Position numbers and translations under genes: made by a program | Part shown: positions 38,410 to 46,936 of the stretch, in pieces | Numbering within the stretch: the stretch's first letter is position 1 | How the letters are laid out: every line of letters begins with the position of its first letter | Notes under the pieces: model-generated | What the model saw: the letters and a program-made list of their open reading frames with translations, nothing else | Told to the model about the DNA's origin: nothing | Database searches by the model: none | Source of the DNA: Ichthyenterobacterium magnum | Lineage (GTDB): Bacteria > Bacteroidota > Bacteroidia > Flavobacteriales > Flavobacteriaceae | Direction of reading: 5' to 3' | NCBI RefSeq assembly: GCF_003610635.1 | Contig: NZ_RAQJ01000001.1 | Location: 434,474 to 498,473, forward strand | Length of the DNA stretch: 64,000 nt

Positions 38410-38686
38410 AAAAGATATATTTATTGGGTTTATTGTTGGCTTAATTGCTAATATTATAGGTTTATTATTAGCAATTTATTTCTTTGGAAATGGACAAGGT
38501 ATAGAAAGCACTATAAAAAAATCAATAGCTGAAGGTTTTTTTACAAAACTAATTAGCCTTGGTGCACTTATAAATTTAGTTGCTTTTTTTATATTTATTA
38601 AAAACAAAAAAGACTATCGAGCTGGTGGTGTTCTATTAGCGACTATTTTAGTTGCAGTTACCACATTTATATTGAAGCTAATCTAA
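38402..38686 (+). CDS. small membrane protein, function unknown
   Basis: A 94-residue protein with three hydrophobic segments (about 5-27, 47-65 and 74-94) and a short basic loop KNKKDYRAGG. The ATG overlaps the surE stop by 8 bases, so translation is probably coupled. Similar small proteins are found between surE and lpxB in related genomes as far as I recall. Nothing in the sequence reveals its function. Confidence 0.75.
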   Translation: MNKKDIFIGFIVGLIANIIGLLLAIYFFGNGQGIESTIKKSIAEGFFTKLISLGALINLVAFFIFIKNKKDYRAGGVLLATILVAVTTFILKLI

Positions 38687-38739
38687 TTATAAAACATCCA
38701 TAACTAAATTAACATCTAAAAAAAATGATTAAATAGATG

Positions 38740-38762
38740 TTACATGTGACCGCTAAAAACAA
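38740..38762 (+). repeat. 23-bp inverted repeat, right copy (upstream of lpxB)
   Basis: A perfect inverse of 37391-37413. It reads toward the lpxB start codon at 38776, 13 bases away. The bases after it also resemble those before prc (both have AAATAC shortly before ATGAAA). Confidence 0.93.
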
Positions 38763-38775
38763 CAGAAATAAATAC

Positions 38776-39894
38776 ATGAAATATTACATCATTGCTGGCG
38801 AAGCCTCTGGAGACTTACATGGTTCCAATTTAATGAAAGCGTTACAGAAACAAGATGTAAATGCTGAATTTAGATTTTGGGGCGGCGATTTAATGCAAGC
38901 AGTTGATGGCACTTTAGTGACGCATTATAAAGATCGTTCTTTTATGGGTTTTGCTGAAGTTATTTTTAATCTTCGGAAAATTTTAGGTCTAATAACTTTC
39001 TGCAAAAATGATATTGAAGCCTATCAGCCAGATGTTATCATATTTATAGACAATTCTGGATTTAATCTACGAATTGCAAAGTGGGCAAAAGAGAGAGACT
39101 ATAAAACACATTATTATATTTCACCACAGGTTTGGGCGTCGAGAGCTGGTCGTGTAGAAAAAATAAAACGCGATGTTGATGCTATGTACGTAATTCTTCC
39201 TTTTGAAAAAGAATTTTATAAAAAACATGGTTACAATGTTCATTTTGTTGGTCATCCATTAATTGATGCCATATCAGATAGGCAACAAGTAGATGAAAAA
39301 ACCTTCAGAAAAGATTATAATCTTAGTGATAAACCTATTATTGCACTTTTACCTGGAAGTCGGAAACAAGAAATTACAAAAATGCTTGGAGTAATGCTAA
39401 GTTTGGTTAATGATTTTAAAACCTATCAATTTGTAATTGCTGGAGCACCTAGTCAGGAATTTAGTTTTTACAAACCTTTTATTAAACAAGATAACGTTGC
39501 ATTTATCTCTAATAAAACTTACGACTTATTAAGTGTTTCACATGCTGCATTAGTAACATCTGGCACCGCAACTTTAGAAGCTGCGTTATTTAAAGTACCA
39601 CAAGTAGTTTGCTACAAAGCCAATAGCATCTCTTATCAAATTGCAAAACGAATTATCACATTAAAGTTTATATCATTAGTAAACTTAATAATGGATCGTG
39701 AGGTTGTTACCGAATTAATTCAAGGTGATTTAAATACAAAACGCCTTAAAAAAGAACTTGAAAAAATTCTTGATGACAATGAGCGTATTAGATTGTTTAT
39801 AGATTACTACGATTTAGAAAAAGAATTAGGTGGAAAAGGCGCAAGCGATAATACTGCAAAACTAATTTTTAATTCAATAGAAAAGCAAATCTAA
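38776..39894 (+). CDS. lpxB: lipid-A-disaccharide synthase
   Basis: A GT19 glycosyltransferase that joins UDP-diacylglucosamine and lipid X in lipid A synthesis. The ATG at 38776 gives 372 residues beginning MKYYIIAGEASGDLHGSNLM, the family start; the frame is open upstream, but there it overlaps the 23-bp repeat. Other motifs are FIDNSGFNLRIAKWAK, YYISPQVWASRAGRV, LLPGSRKQEI (about 196) and the acceptor region TSGTATLEAALFKVPQVV. The lipoprotein gene follows after 3 bases. Confidence 0.96.
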   Translation: MKYYIIAGEASGDLHGSNLMKALQKQDVNAEFRFWGGDLMQAVDGTLVTHYKDRSFMGFAEVIFNLRKILGLITFCKNDIEAYQPDVIIFIDNSGFNLRIAKWAKERDYKTHYYISPQVWASRAGRVEKIKRDVDAMYVILPFEKEFYKKHGYNVHFVGHPLIDAISDRQQVDEKTFRKDYNLSDKPIIALLPGSRKQEITKMLGVMLSLVNDFKTYQFVIAGAPSQEFSFYKPFIKQDNVAFISNKTYDLLSVSHAALVTSGTATLEAALFKVPQVVCYKANSISYQIAKRIITLKFISLVNLIMDREVVTELIQGDLNTKRLKKELEKILDDNERIRLFIDYYDLEKELGGKGASDNTAKLIFNSIEKQI

Positions 39895-39897
39895 TTC

Positions 39898-40410
39898 ATG
39901 CGAAAAATTACCTACTTTTTACTTTTATGTATTTGTTTTACCAACTGTAAATCTTCAAAAAAAACAGTATCTAAAAAGCCTCGAACCAAAAAGGTTATTA
40001 CAAAAAAAGACTCAAACACGTCTTCTTCTAAAACAACAAACATTATTGATTACGCCAAAACTTTTGAAGGTGTTAGATATAAATATGGAGGTACTACAAA
40101 AAAAGGAATGGATTGTTCTGGACTTGTTGTTACTTCTTATAAAAGCGAAGACGTATTATTACCTAGAACAACTAGAGACTTATCTACAACAGGAAACTGG
40201 ATTGACTTAAAAAAAGTTAAAGAAGGGGATTTACTATTTTTTGCCACTAAAAAGAATAGTAGAAATGTTAATCACGTTGGCATTGTTACAAAAACTAGAG
40301 CTGGACATGTTGAATTTATTCATTCAACCACTAGCAAAGGTGTTATCACTTCATCTTTAGCTGAGCGTTATTGGTATTTAGCATTTGTGCAAGCCAGACG
40401 AGTTTTATAA
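39898..40410 (+). CDS. NlpC/P60 family peptidoglycan endopeptidase, lipoprotein
   Basis: A 170-residue cell-wall hydrolase. The signal MRKITYFLLLCICFTNC has a lipobox at FTNC. A short basic linker rich in K and S follows, then an NlpC/P60 (C40) domain from about 50. Catalytic Cys lies in GMDCSGLVV (about 76-84), His in VNHVGIV and a third polar residue in EFIHSTT. It probably cleaves peptide stems (D-Glu-DAP type bonds). It follows lpxB by 3 bases, so both may serve envelope assembly. Confidence 0.92.
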   Translation: MRKITYFLLLCICFTNCKSSKKTVSKKPRTKKVITKKDSNTSSSKTTNIIDYAKTFEGVRYKYGGTTKKGMDCSGLVVTSYKSEDVLLPRTTRDLSTTGNWIDLKKVKEGDLLFFATKKNSRNVNHVGIVTKTRAGHVEFIHSTTSKGVITSSLAERYWYLAFVQARRVL

Positions 40411-40471
40411 ACATGAGTTTTATATAAGCTCATATTATTTATACTAATTTAGGATAAAAAATCAACATTTT

Positions 40472-40541
40472 GTCAGGTTGAGCGCAGTCGAAACCTATTG
40501 AAACTAGACACTTAAGACCTTTCGGCTTCGCTCAAGGTGAC
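40472..40541. repeat. REPIN-like inverted doublet of palindromic repeats
   Basis: Left unit 40472-40496 (GTCAGGTTGAGC to CGAAACCT) has arms AGGTT/AACCT. Right unit 40515-40541, on the other strand, has arms ACCTT/AAGGT. Both share the core TGAGCGxAGxCGA, yet the arms differ and still pair. The 70-bp doublet begins GTCA and ends TGAC. The 211-base gap between the lipoprotein gene and comEC holds nothing else clear. Confidence 0.85.
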
Positions 40542-40621
40542 ACTCAATTATAAATTATGACACAAGTTATAATCTTACACCAAAATTAACTTATAACACT
40601 AATTTTTAGTAACTTACATTT

Positions 40622-42652
40622 ATGAAGTTACTGAATTTCACAATTATAAAACTAACATTTTTCTTAATTATTGGCATTAGTATTGCTTCTGTGATTAAAG
40701 TTTCTGTTACGGCTTCAATTTTAGTATCTTGTTTTCTTATTTCTATTTTAGGTTTTTCGTTTTTAATAGCAAAAAACAAGTTTCGCAAAACCATCGGGTT
40801 TGGTAGTAGTGCTTTTCTAACAACAATTAGTTTGGGTATTTTGGTTTATAATCTTCATAATCAAAGTACGTTTAAAAACCATTATTTAAATTCTATAAAC
40901 CCAGAATCGCAACACGTTACTTTTAAAGTAAAAAAACAGCTTAAACCAAGTAACTATCATAATAAATACATAATTGAGGTTTTAAAAATTAATAATCAAT
41001 CTGTTTCTGGAAAATCGTTGCTAAACATTTTAAAAGACTCTACTCAAAATGCGCTTAAGGTTGATGATATTATATTCACATTTTCAGAATTTAAACCTAT
41101 TAATCACGCATTAAACCCAAACCAGTTTGATTATAAAAATTATTTAGAGAAACAATACATCTACAAACAATTAACAACTAAAACCAATAAACTTTATAAG
41201 GTTAAATCTCAAAGAACAACAATATATGGTTTTGCAGAAGCACTAAGAACACAAATAAATAGTAAACTAAAAGCTTATAATTTTAAAGAAAGTGAGCTTT
41301 CAATTATAAATGCCTTACTACTCGGCCAGCGTCAAGATATAAGCAAAGATATTTACAACAATTACACAAATGCAGGAGCTGTGCATATTTTAGCCGTTTC
41401 TGGTCTTCATGTCGGAATCATTTTATTGCTTTTAAATTTTGTATTAAAGCCAATAGAATGGTTTAAAAATGGTAAGACGTTTAAAGTTATTCTTATTTTA
41501 ATCTTACTATGGAGTTTTGCAATTATAGCTGGTTTATCTGCTTCTGTTACCAGAGCTGTAACCATGTTTAGTGTTGTAGCTATTGCAATGCATTTAAAAC
41601 GACCAACTAACATATATAATACGCTTGCCATTTCAATACTAATCTTACTACTATTTAAGCCTATGTTTTTATTTGATGTAGGTTTTCAAATGAGTTATTT
41701 AGCAGTAATTGCCATTGTATCTATACAACCTTTACTTTATAAATTATGTAAACCTAAACTATTACTTGTTGATTATTTCTGGAAACTATTTACAGTTACA
41801 CTAGCCGCTCAATTTGGAGTTATTCCAATTAGCCTATACTATTTTCATCAGTTTCCTGGATTATTCTTTGTTTCTAATCTTGCCATTATTCCTTTTTTAG
41901 GATTAATATTAGGCCTAGGTATTTTCATTATTATTTTAGCACTATTAAATTGTCTGCCAGAAATTCTAGCAACTATTTATGGAAGTATTATAAGCTGGAT
42001 GAATGAAACCGTAGCTTGGATATCTCAACAAGAACAGTTTTTATTTAAAGAGATCGCATTTAACTTACCATTAGTAATTGCAAGCTATTTTTTAATTTTT
42101 GCTTCAACAAAGTTCTATACAAAGAGAACATATTCACATTTAAGTTTCTTCCTAATTTCAATACTAACCTTACAAGGTGTTTTTATTTATAATAAAAGGC
42201 AAAATTCTACAAATGAGTTTACGGTCTTTCATAAGAGTAGATATAGCTTGTTGGCTCAAAAAACAAATTCTAAATTATCAATATTCAGCAATTTAGATAG
42301 TGTAGCTAAGCAAAAAGATAAGGTTATTTCTAATTTTAAAACAGGAAACTTTATATCAGAAGTAGATGAATCTTCAATAGAATCAATCTATACTATTAAC
42401 AACAAACTACTTTTAGTTATAGACAGTTTAGGAGTTTACAATACAAGGTCGTTTAGACCTCATTATGTTTTATTACGTAATTCTCCAAGGTTGAATTTAC
42501 AACGTATGATTGATTCATTACAACCAAAACATATTATTGCTGACGGTAGCAATTATAAATCTTATGTTAAACGTTGGAAACAAACTTGTATAAAACAGAA
42601 ACTCCCTTTTCATCAAACTAATAAAAAAGGAGCTTTTATTATAAGTAACTAG
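40622..42652 (+). CDS. comEC: ComEC/Rec2 family DNA-uptake channel protein
   Basis: A 676-residue polytopic membrane protein. It has N-terminal spans, an OB-like periplasmic domain (about 90-200), and a Competence domain with LSIINALLLGQRQDIS (about 220), VHILAVSGLHVGIILL and LSASVTRAVTMF, which are diagnostic. The metallo-beta-lactamase-like C-terminal domain of longer ComEC proteins is not recognisable: residues about 530-676 lack an HxHxDH motif. In competent bacteria ComEC carries single-stranded DNA across the inner membrane. It ends 5 bases from the convergent thioredoxin-like gene. Confidence 0.9.
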   Translation: MKLLNFTIIKLTFFLIIGISIASVIKVSVTASILVSCFLISILGFSFLIAKNKFRKTIGFGSSAFLTTISLGILVYNLHNQSTFKNHYLNSINPESQHVTFKVKKQLKPSNYHNKYIIEVLKINNQSVSGKSLLNILKDSTQNALKVDDIIFTFSEFKPINHALNPNQFDYKNYLEKQYIYKQLTTKTNKLYKVKSQRTTIYGFAEALRTQINSKLKAYNFKESELSIINALLLGQRQDISKDIYNNYTNAGAVHILAVSGLHVGIILLLLNFVLKPIEWFKNGKTFKVILILILLWSFAIIAGLSASVTRAVTMFSVVAIAMHLKRPTNIYNTLAISILILLLFKPMFLFDVGFQMSYLAVIAIVSIQPLLYKLCKPKLLLVDYFWKLFTVTLAAQFGVIPISLYYFHQFPGLFFVSNLAIIPFLGLILGLGIFIIILALLNCLPEILATIYGSIISWMNETVAWISQQEQFLFKEIAFNLPLVIASYFLIFASTKFYTKRTYSHLSFFLISILTLQGVFIYNKRQNSTNEFTVFHKSRYSLLAQKTNSKLSIFSNLDSVAKQKDKVISNFKTGNFISEVDESSIESIYTINNKLLLVIDSLGVYNTRSFRPHYVLLRNSPRLNLQRMIDSLQPKHIIADGSNYKSYVKRWKQTCIKQKLPFHQTNKKGAFIISN

Positions 42653-42657
42653 TTTTA

Positions 42658-43206
42658 TTATTCCTGAAATTCAGGTTTAAAAGCAGTGTAATAAGCATTA
42701 AATTCTTCTTGAGTTGTTATATTTTCGTGATCGTTACTTTGAAACATCTTTAAATACAACTCTATTTGTTGTGGCTTTTGATAGCCTTTTATAGGAAATA
42801 TAACTTTTCCTTCTTCATCAAAATACACAATTGTTGGATAAGCACTAACTTTTAAGTAACGCGCAAGTTCGTGAACACTATTTCTTCTATTTACTAATTC
42901 TGGTTTAAAATTAGGGTTACTAAAAGCTTTCCCATCATACACTACCGTTGAATCGCCTTCTGCATTAAACTTTACAGCATAGTAATGTTTGTTTACAAAT
43001 TCAACTACATCTTTGTTATGAAATGTATTTTTATCAAGCATTTTACAAGGTCCACACCAATTGGTATAAACATCCATCATTATCTTTTTAGGCTTTTTCT
43101 TTTGAAGCTCTAAAGCCTCCTCGAAGGTTACCCAATTAATCTCTTGAGCCATACTATTAACCGAAGTTAATAGAGCTAAAACAAATATATAAGCTATTTT
43201 TTTCAT
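42658..43206 (-). CDS. periplasmic thioredoxin-like protein
   Basis: A 182-residue protein with signal peptide MKKIAYIFVLALLTSVNSMAQ and a thioredoxin fold with active site NWCGPCKMLDKNTF (about 49-62), followed by AYPTIVYFDEEGK with the cis-Pro. Likely an exported disulfide reductase or isomerase. The C-terminal 50 residues are specific to this subgroup and of unknown role. It lies alone, downstream of the POT genes with a terminator between. Confidence 0.9.
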   Translation of the reverse strand: MKKIAYIFVLALLTSVNSMAQEINWVTFEEALELQKKKPKKIMMDVYTNWCGPCKMLDKNTFHNKDVVEFVNKHYYAVKFNAEGDSTVVYDGKAFSNPNFKPELVNRRNSVHELARYLKVSAYPTIVYFDEEGKVIFPIKGYQKPQQIELYLKMFQSNDHENITTQEEFNAYYTAFKPEFQE

Positions 43207-43240
43207 GTCTAATTTGTTGCAATTTCTGTTCCTAACTTAC

Positions 43241-43268
43241 AAAAAATGCTCCAAGTGTGGAGCATTTT
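43241..43268 (-). terminator. terminator after the first POT transporter gene
   Basis: A perfect 7-bp stem ATGCTCC/GGAGCAT (43246-43252 with 43259-43265) and 6-base loop. On the minus strand it is followed by a run of T. Confidence 0.85.
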
Positions 43269-43292
43269 ACGTTTATTTTAACGATTTACTCG

Positions 43293-45077
43293 TTATTTTA
43301 CACCATGCATTAACTTTTTAAGCACGGGATTTAATAATATTGATATAACGCCAACTCCAATAGGAACCAATGTAAATATTAAAAAGAAGGTACTTAACGA
43401 GTACTGTTCAGAAATTTTATCAATCATTCCACCCATGTTTCCAGCAGCTTTTTGACCAATAGCAATTGCTAAATACCAGATGCCAAACATAAAACCTATC
43501 ATTCTACCAGGAACTAATTTACTTAAGTATGATAGACCAACTGGCGAAATACATAACTCTCCCATAGTGTGAAATAAATATGCTAGAATTAAGAAAATCA
43601 TACTCACAGAGGCTGTTTTAGCTCCTTGAGGTATTCCCATTGTTCCAAAAACTAAGATTCCAAACCCAAGTCCTAAAAGCATGAGTCCGAATCCGTATTT
43701 CATACCTACACTCGGATTATATTTACTTTCCCACCATTTAGAAAATAATGGTGCCAATGTAATAATGAAGAACGAATTTAAAATCCCAAACCAAGATGCA
43801 CCAACTTCAGTAGCATCTTTACTAAATTCATTCATAATTTTATACCCAACTACAAACCAAAGAAATACAAATGTAAGCGCTAACACAATATTTGAAGCTG
43901 CTATTTTAGAAAATGTCTTTTTAAATAATAAGAACAATACCCAAGTTATAATTGCTAAAGGCACAATAGTAAGTATAGTATCTATAACTTTAAATATCGT
44001 TGCAGATGACCCTGTAAGTAAGCGATCTGTATAATCTCTTGCAAATAAAGTCATCGACCCTAAGGATTGCTCAAATGCAGCAAAAAAGAACACAGTGAAA
44101 ATTCCGAAAATAGAAACTGCTATAATTTTATCTCTTACTATTTTAGAATATCTACCAATTCTTGTAATTATTAAATATAAAAACAATACTAAAGCCAAAA
44201 GTATGGTCACATTAGAACCATCCATACCTGCAATAGTAAAATCTAGCATATTAATATTTCCAATTTTAGACATTGGATCATTAAACAAGTATAAAACACC
44301 TCCAATTGAAGATAGTAAAATCAATACTTTATCTACAGAAGTAAATGGGTTTAACTTCTCAGTGACTTCTGTTGTATTATGCTCTTTTGGACTCTCTTCA
44401 TTAATGTTTTGAGGCAATTCAACTTCATGAACTTTAGATGGTTTTTCTCCAATACTTCCAAACAAATCTTTAGCTAACCAAAACTGAATTAATCCACCAA
44501 GCATAAAAATTCCAGCAAGACCAAAACCATAACTCCATCCAATATTTTCAGCTAAGTAACCGCAAAGCATCATGCCAAAAAATGCACCAGCATTAACGCC
44601 CATATAATAGATAGTATAAGCACCATCTTTTTTAGATTCCTTTCCTTTATACATTTCAGAAATCATAGACGTCATGTTAGGTTTAAAAAAACCTGTACCA
44701 ATAACTAATAATGCTAAACCTAAATATAAAGACCACGTTGTTTCAAAAACCATAGCAGCATGACCAAGCATCATAATAAAACAGCCAATGATAACTGCCC
44801 ACTTATAGCCTGTAATTTTATCTGCAATCCATCCACCAACAATTGGTGTTAAATAGAGCAATGAAGAATAGGTTCCAATTAAGGCCAATGCATTTTCACG
44901 AGACCATTCCCAACCTGGATTATCACTTAAAAAAGGTGCAGTTAAAAACAGTACTAAAAGGATTTTCATTCCGTAAAATGAAAAACGCTCCCACATTTCT
45001 GTAAAGAAGATTACAAATAAGCCAGCAGGATGCCCAATGACTTTGTCTTTAAATAGATTTTCTATATCTGTATTCAT
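43293..45077 (-). CDS. proton-dependent oligopeptide transporter (POT/PTR family)
   Basis: A 594-residue major facilitator with 12-14 spans, likely importing di- and tripeptides with protons. The ExxER motif in FFTEMWERFSFYGMKILL (about 25-42) and the segment YYMGVNAGAFFGMMLCGYL are typical. A central hydrophilic stretch (about 205-240) and two extra spans separate the bundles. The C-terminal FHTMGELCISPVGLSYLSK is diagnostic of the family. It is a paralogue of the next gene upstream and is divided from it by a terminator. Confidence 0.93.
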   Translation of the reverse strand: MNTDIENLFKDKVIGHPAGLFVIFFTEMWERFSFYGMKILLVLFLTAPFLSDNPGWEWSRENALALIGTYSSLLYLTPIVGGWIADKITGYKWAVIIGCFIMMLGHAAMVFETTWSLYLGLALLVIGTGFFKPNMTSMISEMYKGKESKKDGAYTIYYMGVNAGAFFGMMLCGYLAENIGWSYGFGLAGIFMLGGLIQFWLAKDLFGSIGEKPSKVHEVELPQNINEESPKEHNTTEVTEKLNPFTSVDKVLILLSSIGGVLYLFNDPMSKIGNINMLDFTIAGMDGSNVTILLALVLFLYLIITRIGRYSKIVRDKIIAVSIFGIFTVFFFAAFEQSLGSMTLFARDYTDRLLTGSSATIFKVIDTILTIVPLAIITWVLFLLFKKTFSKIAASNIVLALTFVFLWFVVGYKIMNEFSKDATEVGASWFGILNSFFIITLAPLFSKWWESKYNPSVGMKYGFGLMLLGLGFGILVFGTMGIPQGAKTASVSMIFLILAYLFHTMGELCISPVGLSYLSKLVPGRMIGFMFGIWYLAIAIGQKAAGNMGGMIDKISEQYSLSTFFLIFTLVPIGVGVISILLNPVLKKLMHGVK

Positions 45078-45103
45078 AAAAAGAAAGTTTAATTATAAGA
45101 AGA

Positions 45104-45124
45104 AAACCCTCAAAAAGAGGGTTT
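45104..45124 (-). terminator. terminator between the two POT genes
   Basis: A perfect 8-bp stem AAACCCTC/GAGGGTTT (45104-45111 with 45117-45124) with A5 loop, followed on the minus strand by a pyrimidine-rich TTCTTCTT tract. Confidence 0.8.
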
Positions 45125-45134
45125 ATATAGTTTT

Positions 45135-46694
45135 TTAGTTGTCTGCTAATTCAAAACCTTCAGCTTCGTCAGTATGCATTACACGTTCATTATCTTCAGC
45201 ACCATGTGTTAATCGCTTTAATGGTTTTAATATCAAAATAAAAATGGTTCCAATAACAACTGTAAAAATTAAGATTCCTAAAAATATAGCATATTCACCA
45301 AAATCTGAAGCAGATTCTCCTACAATACCAGCTACTTTACTTCCTAATCCTGTCGCAGCAAAATAAACACCCATCATTAGCGAGGCATATTTTACAGGCG
45401 TTAATTTAGTAATAAATGATAATGCTACTGGTGATAAACAAAGTTCTCCAATAGTATGGAAAAGATAAGCCAATACTAGCCAAATCATGCTTGATGTTCC
45501 AGATTTTTCAAACTCCATGGCTGCAAATACCATAAAAAGGAATCCGAATCCCATAATAATGATACCCACAGCCATTTTAAATATAGAAGAGCCTTCTTTT
45601 CCTTTTAATTTTCGTTTCGCCCAAATTGAAGCGATAAGTGTTGCAAACAAAATTATAAATCCAGCATTTAAACTTTGAAACATTACAGTTGGTATTTCCC
45701 ATCCAAATAAAACTCTATCTACTTTTGATTCTGTGTATAAATTCATTAGTCCTCCAGCTTGCTCAAAAGCTCCCCAAAACACAATAACCATAATAAAAGA
45801 CAGTAGTAATACCATAAATCGGTCTTTATATACTTGAGTCTCTAATTCTTTATAAATCATCATTAATAAAGAAATAACTGCTGTTAAAAACACAAACAAG
45901 AGTCCGTAACCCCATTCTAAAGTATACCATCCATAAACTGAGATTAATAATAAAATAACTGTAAACGTTAATTGTAATGGCGACTTAAACAATTTAGAAT
46001 AAAGTTGTCCATAAGATATTTCATTAGGATCATCCTTTTTAGGTGGTACAAAATTTCCAACTTGTGTTAAGTATTTCTGACCTATTAAGTAATTAATTAA
46101 ACCTAAAAGCATCACAATACCAGCAAGACCAAAACCAGCATGCCAACCCCATTTTGCAACCACTAAACCAACAATCATAGTTGCTAATAAAGACCCTAAA
46201 TTGATTCCTATATAAAAAATACTGAAGCCTTTGTCTCGACGTATATCTCCTTCTTTATACAAACCTCCTACCATGGTAGAAATATTTGGTTTTAACAATC
46301 CAACTCCTAGAATTACAAGCCCTAAACCTGTGTAAAATGCCCAAATATCAGTCATCACTAAAACACCATGTCCTAAGCATAATATAATTGCTCCCCAAAG
46401 AACTGCTTTTTTCTGACCAATAAGTTTATCAGCTATCATACCGCCAGGAATAGACATTACATAAACCAGCATAGTATACCAGCCATAAAGTGCTAAAGCC
46501 TCTTTACTTGTCCAACCTAAACCAGCACCTCTTTCATCGTCACCTAATGTAGATGTTGTCATATAAAGTACAAGGAGTGCTCGCATTCCATAATAAGAAA
46601 AACGTTCCCACATTTCTGTAAGGAATAAAATATATAGCCCGATTGGTTGACCAAAAAGTTCTTTTTGATGTGGTTTTAATGCTGTAGTTGACAT
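45135..46694 (-). CDS. proton-dependent oligopeptide transporter (POT/PTR family), paralogue
   Basis: A 519-residue peptide transporter with the same ExxER motif (FLTEMWERFSYYGMRALLVLYM, read as 20 residues from FLTEMW) and FHTIGELCLSPVALSFITK near the C-terminus. It lacks the long central loop of its neighbour and so is 75 residues shorter. The tandem pair suggests duplication and two peptide specificities, or two expression levels, in a protein-degrading organism. An acidic tail (DNERVMHTDEAEG) closes the protein. Confidence 0.93.
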   Translation of the reverse strand: MSTTALKPHQKELFGQPIGLYILFLTEMWERFSYYGMRALLVLYMTTSTLGDDERGAGLGWTSKEALALYGWYTMLVYVMSIPGGMIADKLIGQKKAVLWGAIILCLGHGVLVMTDIWAFYTGLGLVILGVGLLKPNISTMVGGLYKEGDIRRDKGFSIFYIGINLGSLLATMIVGLVVAKWGWHAGFGLAGIVMLLGLINYLIGQKYLTQVGNFVPPKKDDPNEISYGQLYSKLFKSPLQLTFTVILLLISVYGWYTLEWGYGLLFVFLTAVISLLMMIYKELETQVYKDRFMVLLLSFIMVIVFWGAFEQAGGLMNLYTESKVDRVLFGWEIPTVMFQSLNAGFIILFATLIASIWAKRKLKGKEGSSIFKMAVGIIIMGFGFLFMVFAAMEFEKSGTSSMIWLVLAYLFHTIGELCLSPVALSFITKLTPVKYASLMMGVYFAATGLGSKVAGIVGESASDFGEYAIFLGILIFTVVIGTIFILILKPLKRLTHGAEDNERVMHTDEAEGFELADN

Positions 46695-46909
46695 AAAAAT
46701 TTAGTGTTAGTTAGTATTTATTATTCATTTTGTCTTATAAACCTTAAACACTATCAAAAATTATGCTAGGCTTAAAATTTATTTTCCTATAAGGTTATTT
46801 TTTTGACAAAATAAAGCCAAGTTTACTAAAAATTATGCAAAAAACACTAACTATTAACAGTTAAATACGCAATAATGAATAAGTAATAAAATTTTAGTAG
46901 CAAGAATAG

Positions 46910-46917
46910 TATCTTTG
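46910..46917 (+). promoter_or_regulatory. -7 element of the HMG-CoA reductase operon
   Basis: TATCTTTG matches TAnnTTTG exactly, 20 bases before the ATG at 46937. A TTTTAG lies near the -33 position. The predicted leader is very short. Confidence 0.6.
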
Positions 46918-46936
46918 TGTACTTAATTTCAAGCTG

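Noticed and set aside
43293-46694. Recent tandem duplication of the POT genes
   Set aside because: The two proteins are clearly paralogous but differ in length and in most positions outside the motifs, and a terminator lies between, so the duplication is old; not reported as a separate finding.
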